In this document: one piece after another, positions 12,860 to 25,500 of the stretch
Layout of the letters: each line of letters opens with the position of its first letter
Numbering within the stretch: the stretch's first letter is position 1
NCBI RefSeq assembly: GCF_024713975.1
Contig: NC_091102.1
Span: 9,987,001-10,051,000, forward strand
From: Paralichthys olivaceus
Taxonomy: Eukaryota; Chordata; Actinopteri; Pleuronectiformes; Paralichthyidae
Direction of reading: 5' to 3'
DNA length: 64,000 bases
Notes under the pieces: model-generated
What the model saw: only the letters and a program-made list of their open reading frames with translations
Database searches by the model: none
What the model was told of the DNA's origin: nothing
Position numbers and translations under genes: made by a program

Positions 12860-13254
12860 TATAAAACCTCGTTTTTCAGTCACTGGAGCGTTCATCTCTA
12901 TTTAATCAACCTAACATGTGACGCGTAATCAATAAAACGATAATATGATTGTCGTGTTTGTGATGATTCACGGTGTGATGGTGCTCGGTGCACCCAGGGA
13001 CACCCCCTCGTCGCATCAGACTGACGGAGGTACAGTAAGCTGTCAGAAGCTTGTTGCTTAAATCTGTGCAGTGACACAAAGTCCGCAGGAAACAACCAGC
13101 GTCAAATCTGGGGACGAGTGGGAACTGAAGTGCGGTTGGATTCATCTCTCCCGGGGTCAACCTGACACCTCGGTGTCCGCAGCTTCAGTCCGGTGCCGCC
13201 GCGTCGTCTCTGCCCGAGCTGCTGCGTGATCGCCGTCTCCTCCGGGATGATGAG
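12860..13254 (+). promoter_or_regulatory. mbnl2: mbnl2 promoter region and non-coding exon 1, copy 2
   Basis: Exact duplicate of the promoter and first exon at 5041-5435. The donor gtaagc lies at 13255 and the partner acceptor at 15925. If the duplication is real, this is the promoter nearest the rest of mbnl2 and could drive a normal transcript on its own. Confidence 0.55.
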
Positions 13255-13558
13255 GTAAGCAGGTGCACTCCTCGGCTAACAGTCCTGCTAACGCGAGCTA
13301 ATAAACCTTACCGTTCGCGTACCGTCAAGTGTTAGCCCGTGACAGCTGCGTGCGTCCGGTCGCGCTAGCTAGCTGCGTGTCCGTGGGTTAGCTTAGCCGA
13401 GGTAGCCCGACGATGAGAAGGCGAAATAAGAGACCGAAAACCCGAGCAAGTGTACCAGTGAGACACCATCATGCTAAACTGTCAGGTACACACACTGTCG
13501 TAGTTCATTAGCATCGGTGCTGCAAGTATTCAGGCTACTTGGAACAGCTCGTGCTACT

Positions 13559-14259
13559 CTATGACAATGCTCCATTACAAGTAAAAGTACTGTGTCAGAA
13601 GTAAAAGTACCCAAAGCAAATAATAAAAGTCTCCTGGGACCTGTACGTTTTAAAGTCATTATTTTATTACGACTCTTCCATTAATATGTAAGCAGTATTT
13701 TACTGAAGCAGTTGATTCAGGTGGAGATTTACTTTAGGTTTAATTATCACTAATGATAATCCATTACGCACGTAATGGATTATCTTCTGGATTCATTATT
13801 TGGAAAAGTAATTTAAAAAAATTAGAAAGTAAGTCAGCAAATAATCACATTTGACGGAAACATGAAATATTTGTCGTGTTGTCATGACTTCATCGAGGCC
13901 TTTGTCAATTTTTGTATCATTTACAATCAAATTACTTCATTTTTTGTACTTGTATGTACTGTTGATAAGTTTTATCCGACTAGAAATATAAAATGTTATT
14001 GCAAGAAAATACTCAAGCAAAGTAAAAGTACCTTAAATTTGTACTAAATAATTAAAGTACTACATTTCTATTGTATTATTTTCCCCTGTATTCATGTGTA
14101 CTGTTAGGAAGTTGTATCTGTAATCAAGCATCAAACTTTATAAAGTCTTTATCTGCTTTTTATGCAAAAGTAAAGTAACTAGTATCTGCAGCTGTTAGAT
14201 GAATTTCGTGTAGTAAAAAGTAGAAATAGACAAGTAAAGTACCTTAAATGTGTACAAAA
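13559..14259. repeat. Teleost AAGTAAAAGTAC-type interspersed repeat, copy 2
   Basis: Exact duplicate of the repeat at 5740-6440, carried by the 7819-bp tandem duplication. Confidence 0.5.
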
Positions 14260-15756
14260 TGAAAGAGGTATATTTTATCAGAAACATATAGAGTACAACA
14301 ATAATGTTACCGGATTGCAAAATTTAGATTTTCCTTTCCACATCCCCTATCGTCCTTTTCTAAAGTTTAGCACTATCTTATTGATAAATTAATGGAAAAG
14401 TCTTCTGCATGTCCATCTGTCAATATATTGAAATAAACAGCATTTCACTACATTTCAAATACTAGTAAATATTTTCCACCTCAAGCAACATAAAATAAAA
14501 TCTGCAACAGGAGGCTATCCTCAGAGCTGAATGTAATAAATTGTTTTATATGTTACAACGATATATTTCTCCATTATACTATACATTTCTATTCATTGCC
14601 ACCAGCCATGTCTTTCTCCAAGCAGTGCAGGCAGCATTCACTGGGTGCAACAGCCTCTGCTTTCCTATTGGCCAGTTTCTGACAGGGAGGGTCTTCCCGG
14701 AGGCCGGCACTCAGGCAGGAAGGGGGTGGCTGGAAATGTTTCAGCCACAGTTGGACAGACTGTTTTTTGCTGTTGTGAAGAGAAAATCTTTGCTCACTGA
14801 ATCCTCGGGACAGACAGGAGGATACAGGCTGTTCTTGCTGTCAACATCTTCCCCAATTAGCTTCCTTAAAGTTGTAGCTCTGTCGTAGATCCTCGGTGTG
14901 GAACAGAACTTCTTTAGGGCTGCATGTCGAGGGAGAGGTAGGTTTTCCTGCTCCGTTTCCTTGCTTGCGTCTAAAGGAATTTGCTGCAGTAATGCCACGG
15001 GATAGCATGCAGCAAGGCTCTGAGGCTGTTACAGTTAGCGATCTGGGTCAACAAAAGCAGAGTTTCTTCAAAATCTGTGCCTTTTGACTTTCGTAGGCTT
15101 TGCTTATTGCTCTCATTTGAGACGCATTTCAGCTCTCTCTCACACACACACAGGTTTATCCAGCTAATGGGTTTACTACCTTTTCTGCCTGCTCAGCAAC
15201 TTCCTGTGTGTTTTACCACTTAGTATACATGTCTGAGTATCCTGTCCTGTGGTAAACTCCCAACACTGTGTTTAAGCTTGGCTGTGCTCCCCTCAACATA
15301 CAGGTGTGTGTTACCATAGCACTTTGGCACCAAGGGTTCATGTCATGCTATTTGTAAACTGAGGGTCACAGTGTATTTGAAAATAGACAGTGGTGGATAG
15401 AGAGGAAGTACATAATTAATAGAATGAAAGGTATGATTAAGATTGAACATAGTTTTGACTGGCAGTCTATTTTAGTGAATACTGATCATCCAATGTTGTT
15501 AGCATAACCCACATTTAATCGTTCTATGGATTTGAGCTGTGGAAATGTTAATTTCCTCTTATAGATTTATTGATTACCATGACACCATCCAGCCACACAC
15601 CCCCAACCAGCAGCACAGCAAGGCTTGGAGAAATCTATTATTTTTTGTGTTGGTGCAAACTTGAATTTAGTCAGTAATAGACAGTAGAGTTGTTGTGATA
15701 CCATTGTTTTACCTTCACGATACCGATTCTGGACTGATAACGATTTTCTCCCTCAT

Positions 15757-15853
15757 GTTTGGAAGGGTGAGGTGAGGGGTATTCAGTTGCAACATGCAAA
15801 GTCACGACTAGATGTCACTAAATTCTACACACTGACCCTTTAAATGATCATGT
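15757..15853 (-). mobile_element. Partial TTAA-type MITE in mbnl2 intron 1, copy 2
   Basis: Exact duplicate of the MITE fragment at 7938-8034, 7819 bp downstream. Confidence 0.7.
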
Positions 15854-15924
15854 TTATTTTGGTACTATCTTTGTAATATACATATATATATATATATATA
15901 TGTGTGTGTTTTTTTATCTTTCAG

Positions 15925-16411
15925 ATCACCAGTAGAAAGTGCCTTTGAGAAGATATCCCCAACTTGAAGTTGATCCATGTACATCGGTCTGTGTCTATGC
16001 TGTTTTTAAGACAAGACTCAAGCACCAGCACAGGATACCTCAGCTGCAAGCACTTCACCACCACTTTGCACAGTTTTAGCACCTGATCTTTTGCTAGAAT
16101 AGAGCCATAATTGTGAATTATGACCTGAGAATGACTAAACGAACAAGTCTACACTAAATTTCCTTCACTTGACTGATATTTATGGACAATATACACTTGG
16201 ACTTGACATAAAAAAAACAAAACCACCTTTATTTCCCATTGATAGGAGATTTCTCGGCTATCTCATCTTTCTGTTCCAGCTGATGGAGGACTCACCAGGT
16301 TGTCTTAAAACAGGACTTGGTTCTTACGGTCAACCTAAAGCGTTCAGTGCATGAGGTGCACAACAACAAGACTGACTTTTAAAATTTAATGCACGAGTAA
16401 AACCTTTGGAC
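15925..16411 (+). other. mbnl2: mbnl2 exon 2, 5' UTR portion, copy 2
   Basis: Exact duplicate of 8106-8592. The acceptor ends at 15924. This is the leader directly upstream of the coding exon nearest to the rest of the gene. Confidence 0.75.
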
Positions 16412-16585
16412 ATGGCGTTGAACCTCTCTTCAGTAAGAGACACAAAATGGCTAACTCTGGAGGTGTGTCGGCAGTTTCAGCGGGGAAACTGTTCTCGTAG
16501 GGATGAGGAATGCAAATTCGCTCACCCGCCGAAGAGCTGCCAAGTTGAAAATGGTCGCGTTATCGCCTGCTTTGATTCTCTGAAG
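16412..16585 (+). CDS. mbnl2: mbnl2 first coding exon, copy 2
   Basis: 58 codons identical to 8593-8766, with the donor gtaagaa at 16586. It ends in phase 0 at Lys58, and finger 2 is completed by [12 protein letters not shown] in the next exon at 20867. It is the proximal copy and the simpler choice for the functional first coding exon. Confidence 0.93.
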
Positions 16586-19500
16586 GTAAGAAATATTGTA
16601 CATGTGATTATCTGTGACAGCTTAATGATCCTTTACTGAATGTATGAAGATGTTGCCCATGTATAAAGAAGTAGGAAACTACTGCCCCTGTAAAATGAAG
16701 AACATAATTTTTTCATGATGTTAGCAGTACTGTGACCCCAATTGCCTAAAGTGTATGTGAGTGAGAGAGAGTGAGAGAGAGTGAGAGAGAGTGAGAGAGA
16801 GTGAGAGAGTGTGAGAGAGTGAGTGAGAGAGTGAGAGAGAGAGTGAGAGAATGGGATGACACTACACCCAGACAATTTACAGCACACACAAACCAGTGTT
16901 GTAAGAAAGGTGGAACTGAATTATTTCATGTCAGGTGTATTGCTCAGGATCAATTAAAATGCAGTGTCAAGCACAAAGTTTGAGCACGATGCTCTTAAGA
17001 AACCAGTGAGCAATCTGTTTGCACGGACACGCACATTTTTAACTAGCGCTGCACTAGTAAAAGTAGATCCGGCACCCAGTTGGATTTCAGCCAGTATGTT
17101 AGCCTGTTTGCTCAGTCGTCCTGTGTGAGGCCAGGGTTGACTTAATCCACTCTCACACATTCACCATCACAACACAATACAGCTCTGCCCCCAGGATTGT
17201 TGTCATGCTGAGTCATTGTCTTGTCTCTTCACTGTTGGCAGTTAAAACACAGCTTGTCTGTGCCCCAGTGGTCAAGAGCCTCGAAGTATCAACACAAAGA
17301 GCATCCGTATTCTGTTATCGAAAAACAACAATTATTATTCATCTTGAGTGTTGTTCAGTAGATTATTGCGAAAAAGCAATACATTTAGGCTAAAGTGTTA
17401 GTACAGACTGATGCAAATTAAAGGATGATGCTTCCACAAAAGGGAGGAGGGCTCACTGAATGGTGTGAGGAGTATGAAAATATAAATTACGTGCTGTATC
17501 TTGTGCAGTCACCAGATCTCAACCTAATTTAGCACTGATACCAATTCCCATGAAAGAATATCTTTCAGAATGGTGTTTACGCCTCCAGAGAATCTATGTC
17601 AGGCTGCACTGCATGTGGTAGCATGTGATGGTCCAAAACTTTACTAAGACACTGCTGGTTTTTCCTTTAATATGTCACCTGTCTGCTCATTACAGACATT
17701 AACTAGACCTGGAGATATTAATATTTAATTGGGCATCTCTCTTTAGAAATATACTTAAATATCACTTAAACTTTGTGATAAGGGCTGTAACTTACATTGT
17801 TTTTATTTTTACTATTGATCAATCTGTCCAGTATTTGATTAATAATTGTATTGTTTAGTCCATTAAATGCAAGAAACCTGTGAAAACTGTCTGTCACAGT
17901 TTCCTAAAGGCCAAGGCAAGTATCATCAAATAGCGTGTTCTGTTTGACCATTGGACCAAAAAAATGAAATTATTGAATTTATTGCCACATACAACATAAA
18001 AACAGCAGATCTGCGTAAGATTTATCATTAAAATGACTTTTAGAGTTAAAATGGCTAATTGATTATTTGTATGTTGACTGACCAATCAATTAAACAACAG
18101 AATTACAGACTGGGCGTGGAAACAACAGGTCAGCAACCTAATGTGTAGCTGTTGTAGTCATGACGATGTCCCAGCTCTTCTTAAAGAAAAGGTTTTTGTC
18201 AAATCTACTTATATCCTGTCAGCTTCAGCTACTCAGCATTATTCTTTATGTATTAAAAGACAAATTGAGCTCACTGGCCAATTTGTGCATTCTAAACAAT
18301 TGCTGTTTTCCTCTTATTTAGCTGTTTAAAGCTAATGTCATCAATGGAGAAACCAAGAGTTAACTTTATTAGAGCAAAGTATGTGCACATGCTGTTGTAA
18401 CAAGTATCTCATGACTCAAGAAAAAAAATCAGTTGCGATGGGTAGGCACATGTGAAGGATGTTGACGGCTCTGTTTTTTAAGTGGAGCTGTTTTCCTTGG
18501 CTTTCTATTTAGAGAGGTCACACTCTGGACTGGTTGCCCTTTTAGCTCCACTTCACAAAACTAATTATATTAAATACTGTGAAAACACCGTCTCAATACC
18601 ATGTGACATGAATCCATAGCAAGTATGTGCATTCGAAAATCTTTCTGTTGACACTGTGTTTTCTCATAAAGAGTAATGAGATATTGTTAACAGTCAAAGC
18701 CACATTGGCTGAACTTAATTGAGACAAATCTCTTGGGACATATGCAAATGAGATGAAATGAGTTGACTTTGTAGATTTGAATATGTAGGCTGAAGGGAGT
18801 CGACCTCTCATTAGGTTAATATTGTTGGTATCTTCATTTTAAAGTCTAAAATGAGATATAAAGAGTTAAGTTTAATCATCAGATTTCTAAATATCAAACA
18901 AGCCAACAATGGATTCTCACAGCCAGTCATTAACTTCTCTCATTACAGCCAGTGTAGTCATAAAGCGAGCACAGGAAATCGATAAGTGACTGGTCTTCAT
19001 CTCAGTCATGCTCTTTAAAGCCCCGTCTATTACATTTATAATGGAGGATTTTGCAGCACATTATTTATGTCCAAAACATTTGCTGCCAATATAGAAAATT
19101 ATTAAATATATGTAACTATACTAAAATAACACCCTAAACATACTTTAACCCAAGTTACCTATAACCTAATTAATTTGCCATAAGCATAATATGTTTCAGT
19201 CTTAAATATGTTTTAATGTGCAGATATTGATTTCTTATTTACAAAAATAGACCAATTGCTAGGGCACCTGTTTGCTTTAATTCTGCTTAAGATTTACCTA
19301 CAACTTGAGTCCACCTGTGGCGAATCCAATGCATTGGACAGTTTAGAAAAGCAGGCAATGAAGTCAAAGAAACTCTGCAGACCTCTGTAATATAATTGTG
19401 GTAAGGCACAGGTCAGAGTGAGGGTATAAAACCATGTGTTCAGCTTTGAAGAGCTTATTAACCCCAATAATCAAATTAGAAGAAGTTTGAAACCACCATG

Positions 19501-22500
19501 ACAGAACTCAAAAGCATTGTCTGAAAACATTAGGCACTGTTTATGAGCTGGCTCATACCATCCCGGCAGTGAAACCTGGTGGTGGTAGCATTATGCTGTG
19601 GGGGGGCTTCTTGGTGGCAGGGACAGGTAAACTGAGAGCAAGATTAATGAAGCCAAAAAGAAACTAAGGGCTGGGAGATCACAGGAGATCACATATCTCC
19701 ATATCGCACCATTAAAGGGAAAAAAAAACCTTCCTGGATCTGCCTTTTTATCGAGATTTGCTCCAAATTTAAAGGGTTCTTTCTTCAGTCATACACAAAC
19801 TCCTCCACAAAATATCATGGCCTTGTAGTTTATGTGTAATCCTGCTAAATATAAACAAACAGACAAATATTGATTAACTGTAACAAGTCCACGTAGGAAA
19901 CCTGTTCCAAAGTGCACACAACCTCAGATCTGTGCATTGGTTCACATTTTAGCACCAAAAAATCGTGACGCTTACAGCCAAGATCGAGCTGGAGTGGCTT
20001 GGGGACAAATCTCCGACTGTCCTTGAACAACAGTGCCAAAGGCTTAAGCCCCACAGAACATCTGAGGAGAGACCTGATTATGGCAGCTCACAGACTCTTC
20101 GCATCCAATCTGACAGAGCTTGAGTCGGTCTGCCAGAAAGAATGAGCGATAAACTGCTCAAATCCAGGTGTGCAAAGCTTGTAGAGACTTACCCAAGACT
20201 CAAAGCTGTGATTGCAGCCAAAGAGTATTGATTTAATGGTCTTCTGTTAATGAAAGATTCCAGTTTTTGATTTTCATTAAATACCTAAAACATTTTTGGA
20301 AATGTCTGTTTGCCTTGTAAATATGGGTTATGAAAAGTAGAAAATGCTATTTAAAATTAAATCTATAAGACAATAACATGTATAAAATGGTGTTTTCAGA
20401 CAGGCCACACTATAAGCAAAGTTGTGTGCATGCTTGAAGCAGCTTTTTTAGCTGCAGCATTCAGTGCTGTGCAGAAGGATTTTTATTCTAGTGCTATCAC
20501 ATCATGTAGATAAGCACATTGATGACTCCACTGACACTGTAGATGGCTGCGAGGAGTCTGAGTGGGAGTGGAGTGCATGAAAAAAAAAAGACCATGATGA
20601 TTAATACTGCAGAAGAAATTGTACTTTGAAGCTCTTCTTGGTGTTCATGGTGCTGGAGTAACCTTTAGCTTTAAACATATCTGTTGTCATATAAAAATTC
20701 CTTTTGAACAATGTAACAGGACTTAGACGATAAACTTTTAATATGACTCTGTGACTTTTCAAGTTTAGTTGATGAAAAGTTTTTTCCCCTCTGTTTCAAG
20801 GAGTAACTGTGATCTCTGTCTCGATCTTGAGTCTTCCTAATGCTTTTGTGTTTGCTCTGAATCCAGGGCCGATGCTCAAGAGAAAACTGCAAGTACCTTC
20901 ATCCACCTTCGCACTTAAAAACCCAGTTAGAGATAAATGGGCGCAACAATCTAATCCAGCAGAAGACGGCCGCAGCTGTACTCGCCCAACAGATGCAGCT
21001 TGTGATCCCTGGACCAAGTCTGCAGCCTGTGGTAAGGTCCTAAGGCACCACTTTTAGCGGATATATGCACATTTTGTAAACTAAAAAAGGGCGATTTACT
21101 CCTTTCCCATTGCCGGTAAAGTTTTCCTTTTTTCCCGAGTGATATCATGAATGCGCCACAAACAGAAGTTCTCTCACCTCACTGTGGCATCTTGCTGGAT
21201 ATGAAGAAAAAAAATGCTCAATCCCAAGATGTGCAAAACAAATAACTACACAAACATCATGGCTTTTTACGCCTTAACACCCAGAAGGCCAATGCACATC
21301 TCACTTGTAATATATTGAATCTTTGCTGAAAGCCTGTTTTTTTCTGTTACACAGGGACTTGGCACAAATCCCGGTCTTGGTTATGGTTCATACATGACAC
21401 CATTAAGCCATGGAATGAATCTGGTTCCCTCAGACATCCTCCCCAGCCCCTCAGTTCTTGTTCCTGGGAGTCAATCTATGACAGTCCACAGTTCTTCTTC
21501 TTCCTCCTCTTCTTCTCCCTCACAGAAGCTGCAGCGTTCAGACAAACTAGAGGTAAAACTAAGCACCACAAGAAATTATTTATTAAAAGACATCAGTACT
21601 TATCCGGGTAATAACGTTATGTGGACTGATCTTGAGTTGAATTCATCTCACTGTCTTTATAACTGCTCCTCCCAGGTCTGTCGTGAGTTTCAGAGGGGAA
21701 ACTGTGCGAGAGGGGAGACAGATTGCCGTTTTGCTCACCCCAGTGACAGTCCCATGATTGACACCACTGACAACACTGTCACTGTTTGCATGGACTATAT
21801 CAAGAGCCGCTGCTCCCGGGAGAAGTGCAAGTATTTTCACCCGCCTGCACACTTGCAGGCTAAAATCAAGTCCAGTCAACAACAAGTCAGTCAGTCAGCC
21901 GTCGCAGCCCAGGCCGCAGCTGCAGCCGTGGTAAGACCTAGAATTATCCCTCTGAAAAGTCTTTTTGTTTGAAAGAAATACTATGACCATTTTTTCATAG
22001 CAGACATTATCTCTTGCCACAGTGATAACATAAGTAACTATGCCTGCGCTTTTTCTACTGTGGCAAAATGTCACAAATGCTGTGAAAAAGGCCTATTATT
22101 ATAAAAAAACACATGTTAATACTATCGAGGTGTTTGGAGTCATTGTCATTTCACTTGTAGTGTAAATTGCCTGTTAAGTGCTGATCAAAGTAGAAAGAAA
22201 GCAACAAGACTCAGTGTTCTTCTTTAATCTCTTTTCCACTACAAGTTAAAACTATAAATTAGGAGTTAGAAGAATATCTACTACTGTATTAATTTAATAC
22301 TGAAGAAATCTGCAGTTGCAGAACAGACCAATTTTATGGTATGTTTATATATTTAAGTAATAAATGGAAAACTTGCACTGTCTCTTTGAGTTAATATTCA
22401 TGAACATAAGCCTTTTATAATCCAGTGTTTACAAACTCTACAAATGTAAATCAGAACACATTAATATTAAGGTCGGGATGATTTGAAATTCAGATTAATA

Positions 22501-25500
22501 ATGGGCTTTGTCCCTTTATTAAAAGACCTGTCAATCAAATTTAAATCAGTAGCAGGCTTGCATTGTTTAGTTTGTGTAGTGGAGAAGTCATTTTCATTTA
22601 CATTTCAATGATTGTGTCTTTAAACAGGCCCATTGAAAGCGGTTCATTGTAGTTAATAGAGAAAAGTATTGGTGAACATTTTTATACTGTACCTTACAGT
22701 ATGTAGGGTTTGTGATAACTGGAGGGTTTCAGTGTTCCATTTCAATTGCAAATTTAGGGCATTTATAGTCTCTAGATTGGCACAAATTCTAAACATATGT
22801 TCCATAAAAAAATTATTTGAGGCTTGATATCTCACAGTTTAACCAAATAAAATAATAAACAAAAAGATAGAAACCTCATATAAGACAGAATATAAAGATT
22901 TGATTTAAGAGAAATATATACAAAAATGTATATTTGGATTTCAAAATCAACATCCAACTGTTAAATCAGTCAGGTTTTAATTGCATCATGGTAATCTTAG
23001 TGTTTTGATTTTAATAAGAAATCCTGATTAATAACAAGTTGATCAGTATACAATGTAAACAGTGCGTAGGATTGTACCGTATGTGTTTGTTGCCATAGAT
23101 GCCAATTCTGCTGAACTACTAATTCAGAAATCTTAAGTTAGTGTTTCCTTTAATTGGTTATTTTGGTTACTGTGCATGCATATTGTGTTTTATGTGGTAT
23201 ACTACATTCAGATTATTTTGTTTTGTTTTCCCCTTCTCACCTATCCACAATGCTGTCCCCCATGATGCACCTCTGCTTGCTGTTACCTGTATGTTAATAC
23301 GCTTGAATCCCATTGGCCCACTGCCATCATGTGCTCGCTGCCTGCTATTAAAAGACTCAGTCGACTGCCAAAGCAATGAAGCGACCCCTCGAGGCAACTG
23401 TAGACCTGGTATTTTCACCTTTTGCTTTGCATGTAGCTGTTAATTGTACTGTAAAAAACTTTTAATTTTTGTCACTGTGGCCTCTTCAAGTTTCATGTAG
23501 TGTTTGTGTAGACAGTCAACATCAGTATCTTTAAGTGCTTAAGTTGTTAAATCTTGGTGAATACATTATTCCATTCATATTCTGTATTCTACAATTGTGC
23601 CTTATAATTTTTTCCATCTTGTGATAACAGCCACCTTTATTGTTTATTCATGTAGTTGTAGTTGTGAATACTAAATATTAAGGGTGTGTAAAATGTAGCT
23701 GAACAGAGAGAGAATGGAATTATGGGAATTTTTAGTGTTTAAAGTCTTCTCTTGTCACTTTCCAGGCCTTTCCCCACAGTGTCCTGCAATCCCTACCAAA
23801 GAGACCAGCCCTAGAGAAGAGCGGCTGGGCCAGCTCTCTCCTTAGCCCCAGTTTTTTGCACTACCATCAGGCTCTGGCCAATGCGCAGCTGCAGCAGCCT
23901 ACGACAGCATTTTACCCCACAGGTAATTTTTACACTGGTCGTGGATTCATAGCTAAACAGGCCCGTTACACAACCTTCCATTTTGAATTTCCTCTTTGTC
24001 CATGCTGCTGAATGACACTGCTCATAAGGAGGTTTGAACACAATATTATCCATAGATATTTGTAATTATATAAGATGGGTCATTTTATTTTATTTCGCTG
24101 CAGGTCGCTTTGTAAAAACTGGCATAGCACAACAGATGGAAATTAGCTTATACAGCTAAATGTATTTATTACAGTAATTCATCTGTTGGTTAACTTGCAC
24201 TTTCCCTATCAAATACATAAACCAGAGCCTCTTCCAAAAATTAAATAACTTCCACCTGATGCTGCAGAGCCTTTTCCCGGCAGACATTTTGACTTGTCAT
24301 AGCATAAAAAGAAGAGGTGTAACTTGCATTGAAAAATGTCTCTGTCCCAGTAAGCTTTAACAGTGCATGCAGCTGTCGCACCACAAACTCAGTCATCCAT
24401 GTGAAATAGTTGAGACCAGATGCTTGGTGATTTTGCAAGTACTTGTAGAGCTAGCTGGTGAGCTGCTGAAGAGCCGACTGTTTACTCTCTAGCTCAGCTT
24501 CTCTCTCAGGTTGTTTACTTTCCATTTTGTTCACTATATACACATATGTTATCAACTAAAACTTGAACCATCAAGTTGGTTTGTTGATTTGTCAGCTCAT
24601 TTGCAAACATGACGATAACTTCACACAAAACGTTAAATCATTGACTCCTGTCTCATAACTGTCTCCACACGGTTTCTCCTTTGTGGAAAAGTTTTTACTC
24701 TGACAGAGGAGGTTAGGTAAATGTCACTGGTGCAGCACCGCTAATAAGATATGATAGCTTCTATTTTGGACCCTCAGTCCTCTTTAGGTCAGCACTGTCA
24801 AGATAGCTTGCCATTGATCGATGGCACAAATTTGCATGTCAAAGATCACCAAACTTGAACAGTGCAAAATGTCCCCGATGATTAATTTCACCCCTTCAAA
24901 GCCTTTTGGCAGAAATTGATTTTGAATTGATTGGGTTTAAATCCAAAGCACAGTGATTCAAAAGCACAAAACCAGGAACCTGAAAAAAGAAATTCAGCCA
25001 TATTGATTACACCTGTGCTTGCTATGACAAATACAAATGTCTGCTGTGAAAAGGCTGTTGTTATACTATAAATGGAAGTAATCAATTTTATTTCAAAAAA
25101 AAAAAAATCCTACTGTTTTTGGACTTAGTTGGAAAATATAGAAATGTATCAGATCTTAAGCTTCAAATGTAGAGTTGGTGTTGCAGATATTGTAGCTTAG
25201 TCTGTTTGATTTAACCTGCGTCTTTTTGAAAGACACTCTGGGCATTTTGTGTCTGTTCACTAAACCAAAGACGTATTTATGTGGACTATGTGGGTTTCTA
25301 TCATATTGATATGTGTTTATCTCACTAACGTACACCTTCTCTCTCCATTTCATATTCACACAGGGTCTGTCTTTTGCATGGCTCCAGCTAACAGCATTGG
25401 TAGGTGCCTTCCATCATTTTAATAAAATATGTCTCACCGTCAATGGGAAACATAAGTGAAGTGCAGATGTTCTTGTTGTTAAGGAAATAATTTTTTTTTA

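Larger units (their letters stand above)
9583..17401. repeat. Tandem duplication unit, copy 2 (7819 bp)
   Basis: Second direct copy, immediately adjacent to copy 1 with no spacer. Every open frame and simple repeat in copy 1 recurs 7819 bp later with the same translated sequence and no net indel. After 17401 the sequence becomes unique and enters a degenerate transposase-like stretch. The identity means either a very young duplication or a sequence counted twice by the assembler. Confidence 0.97.
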
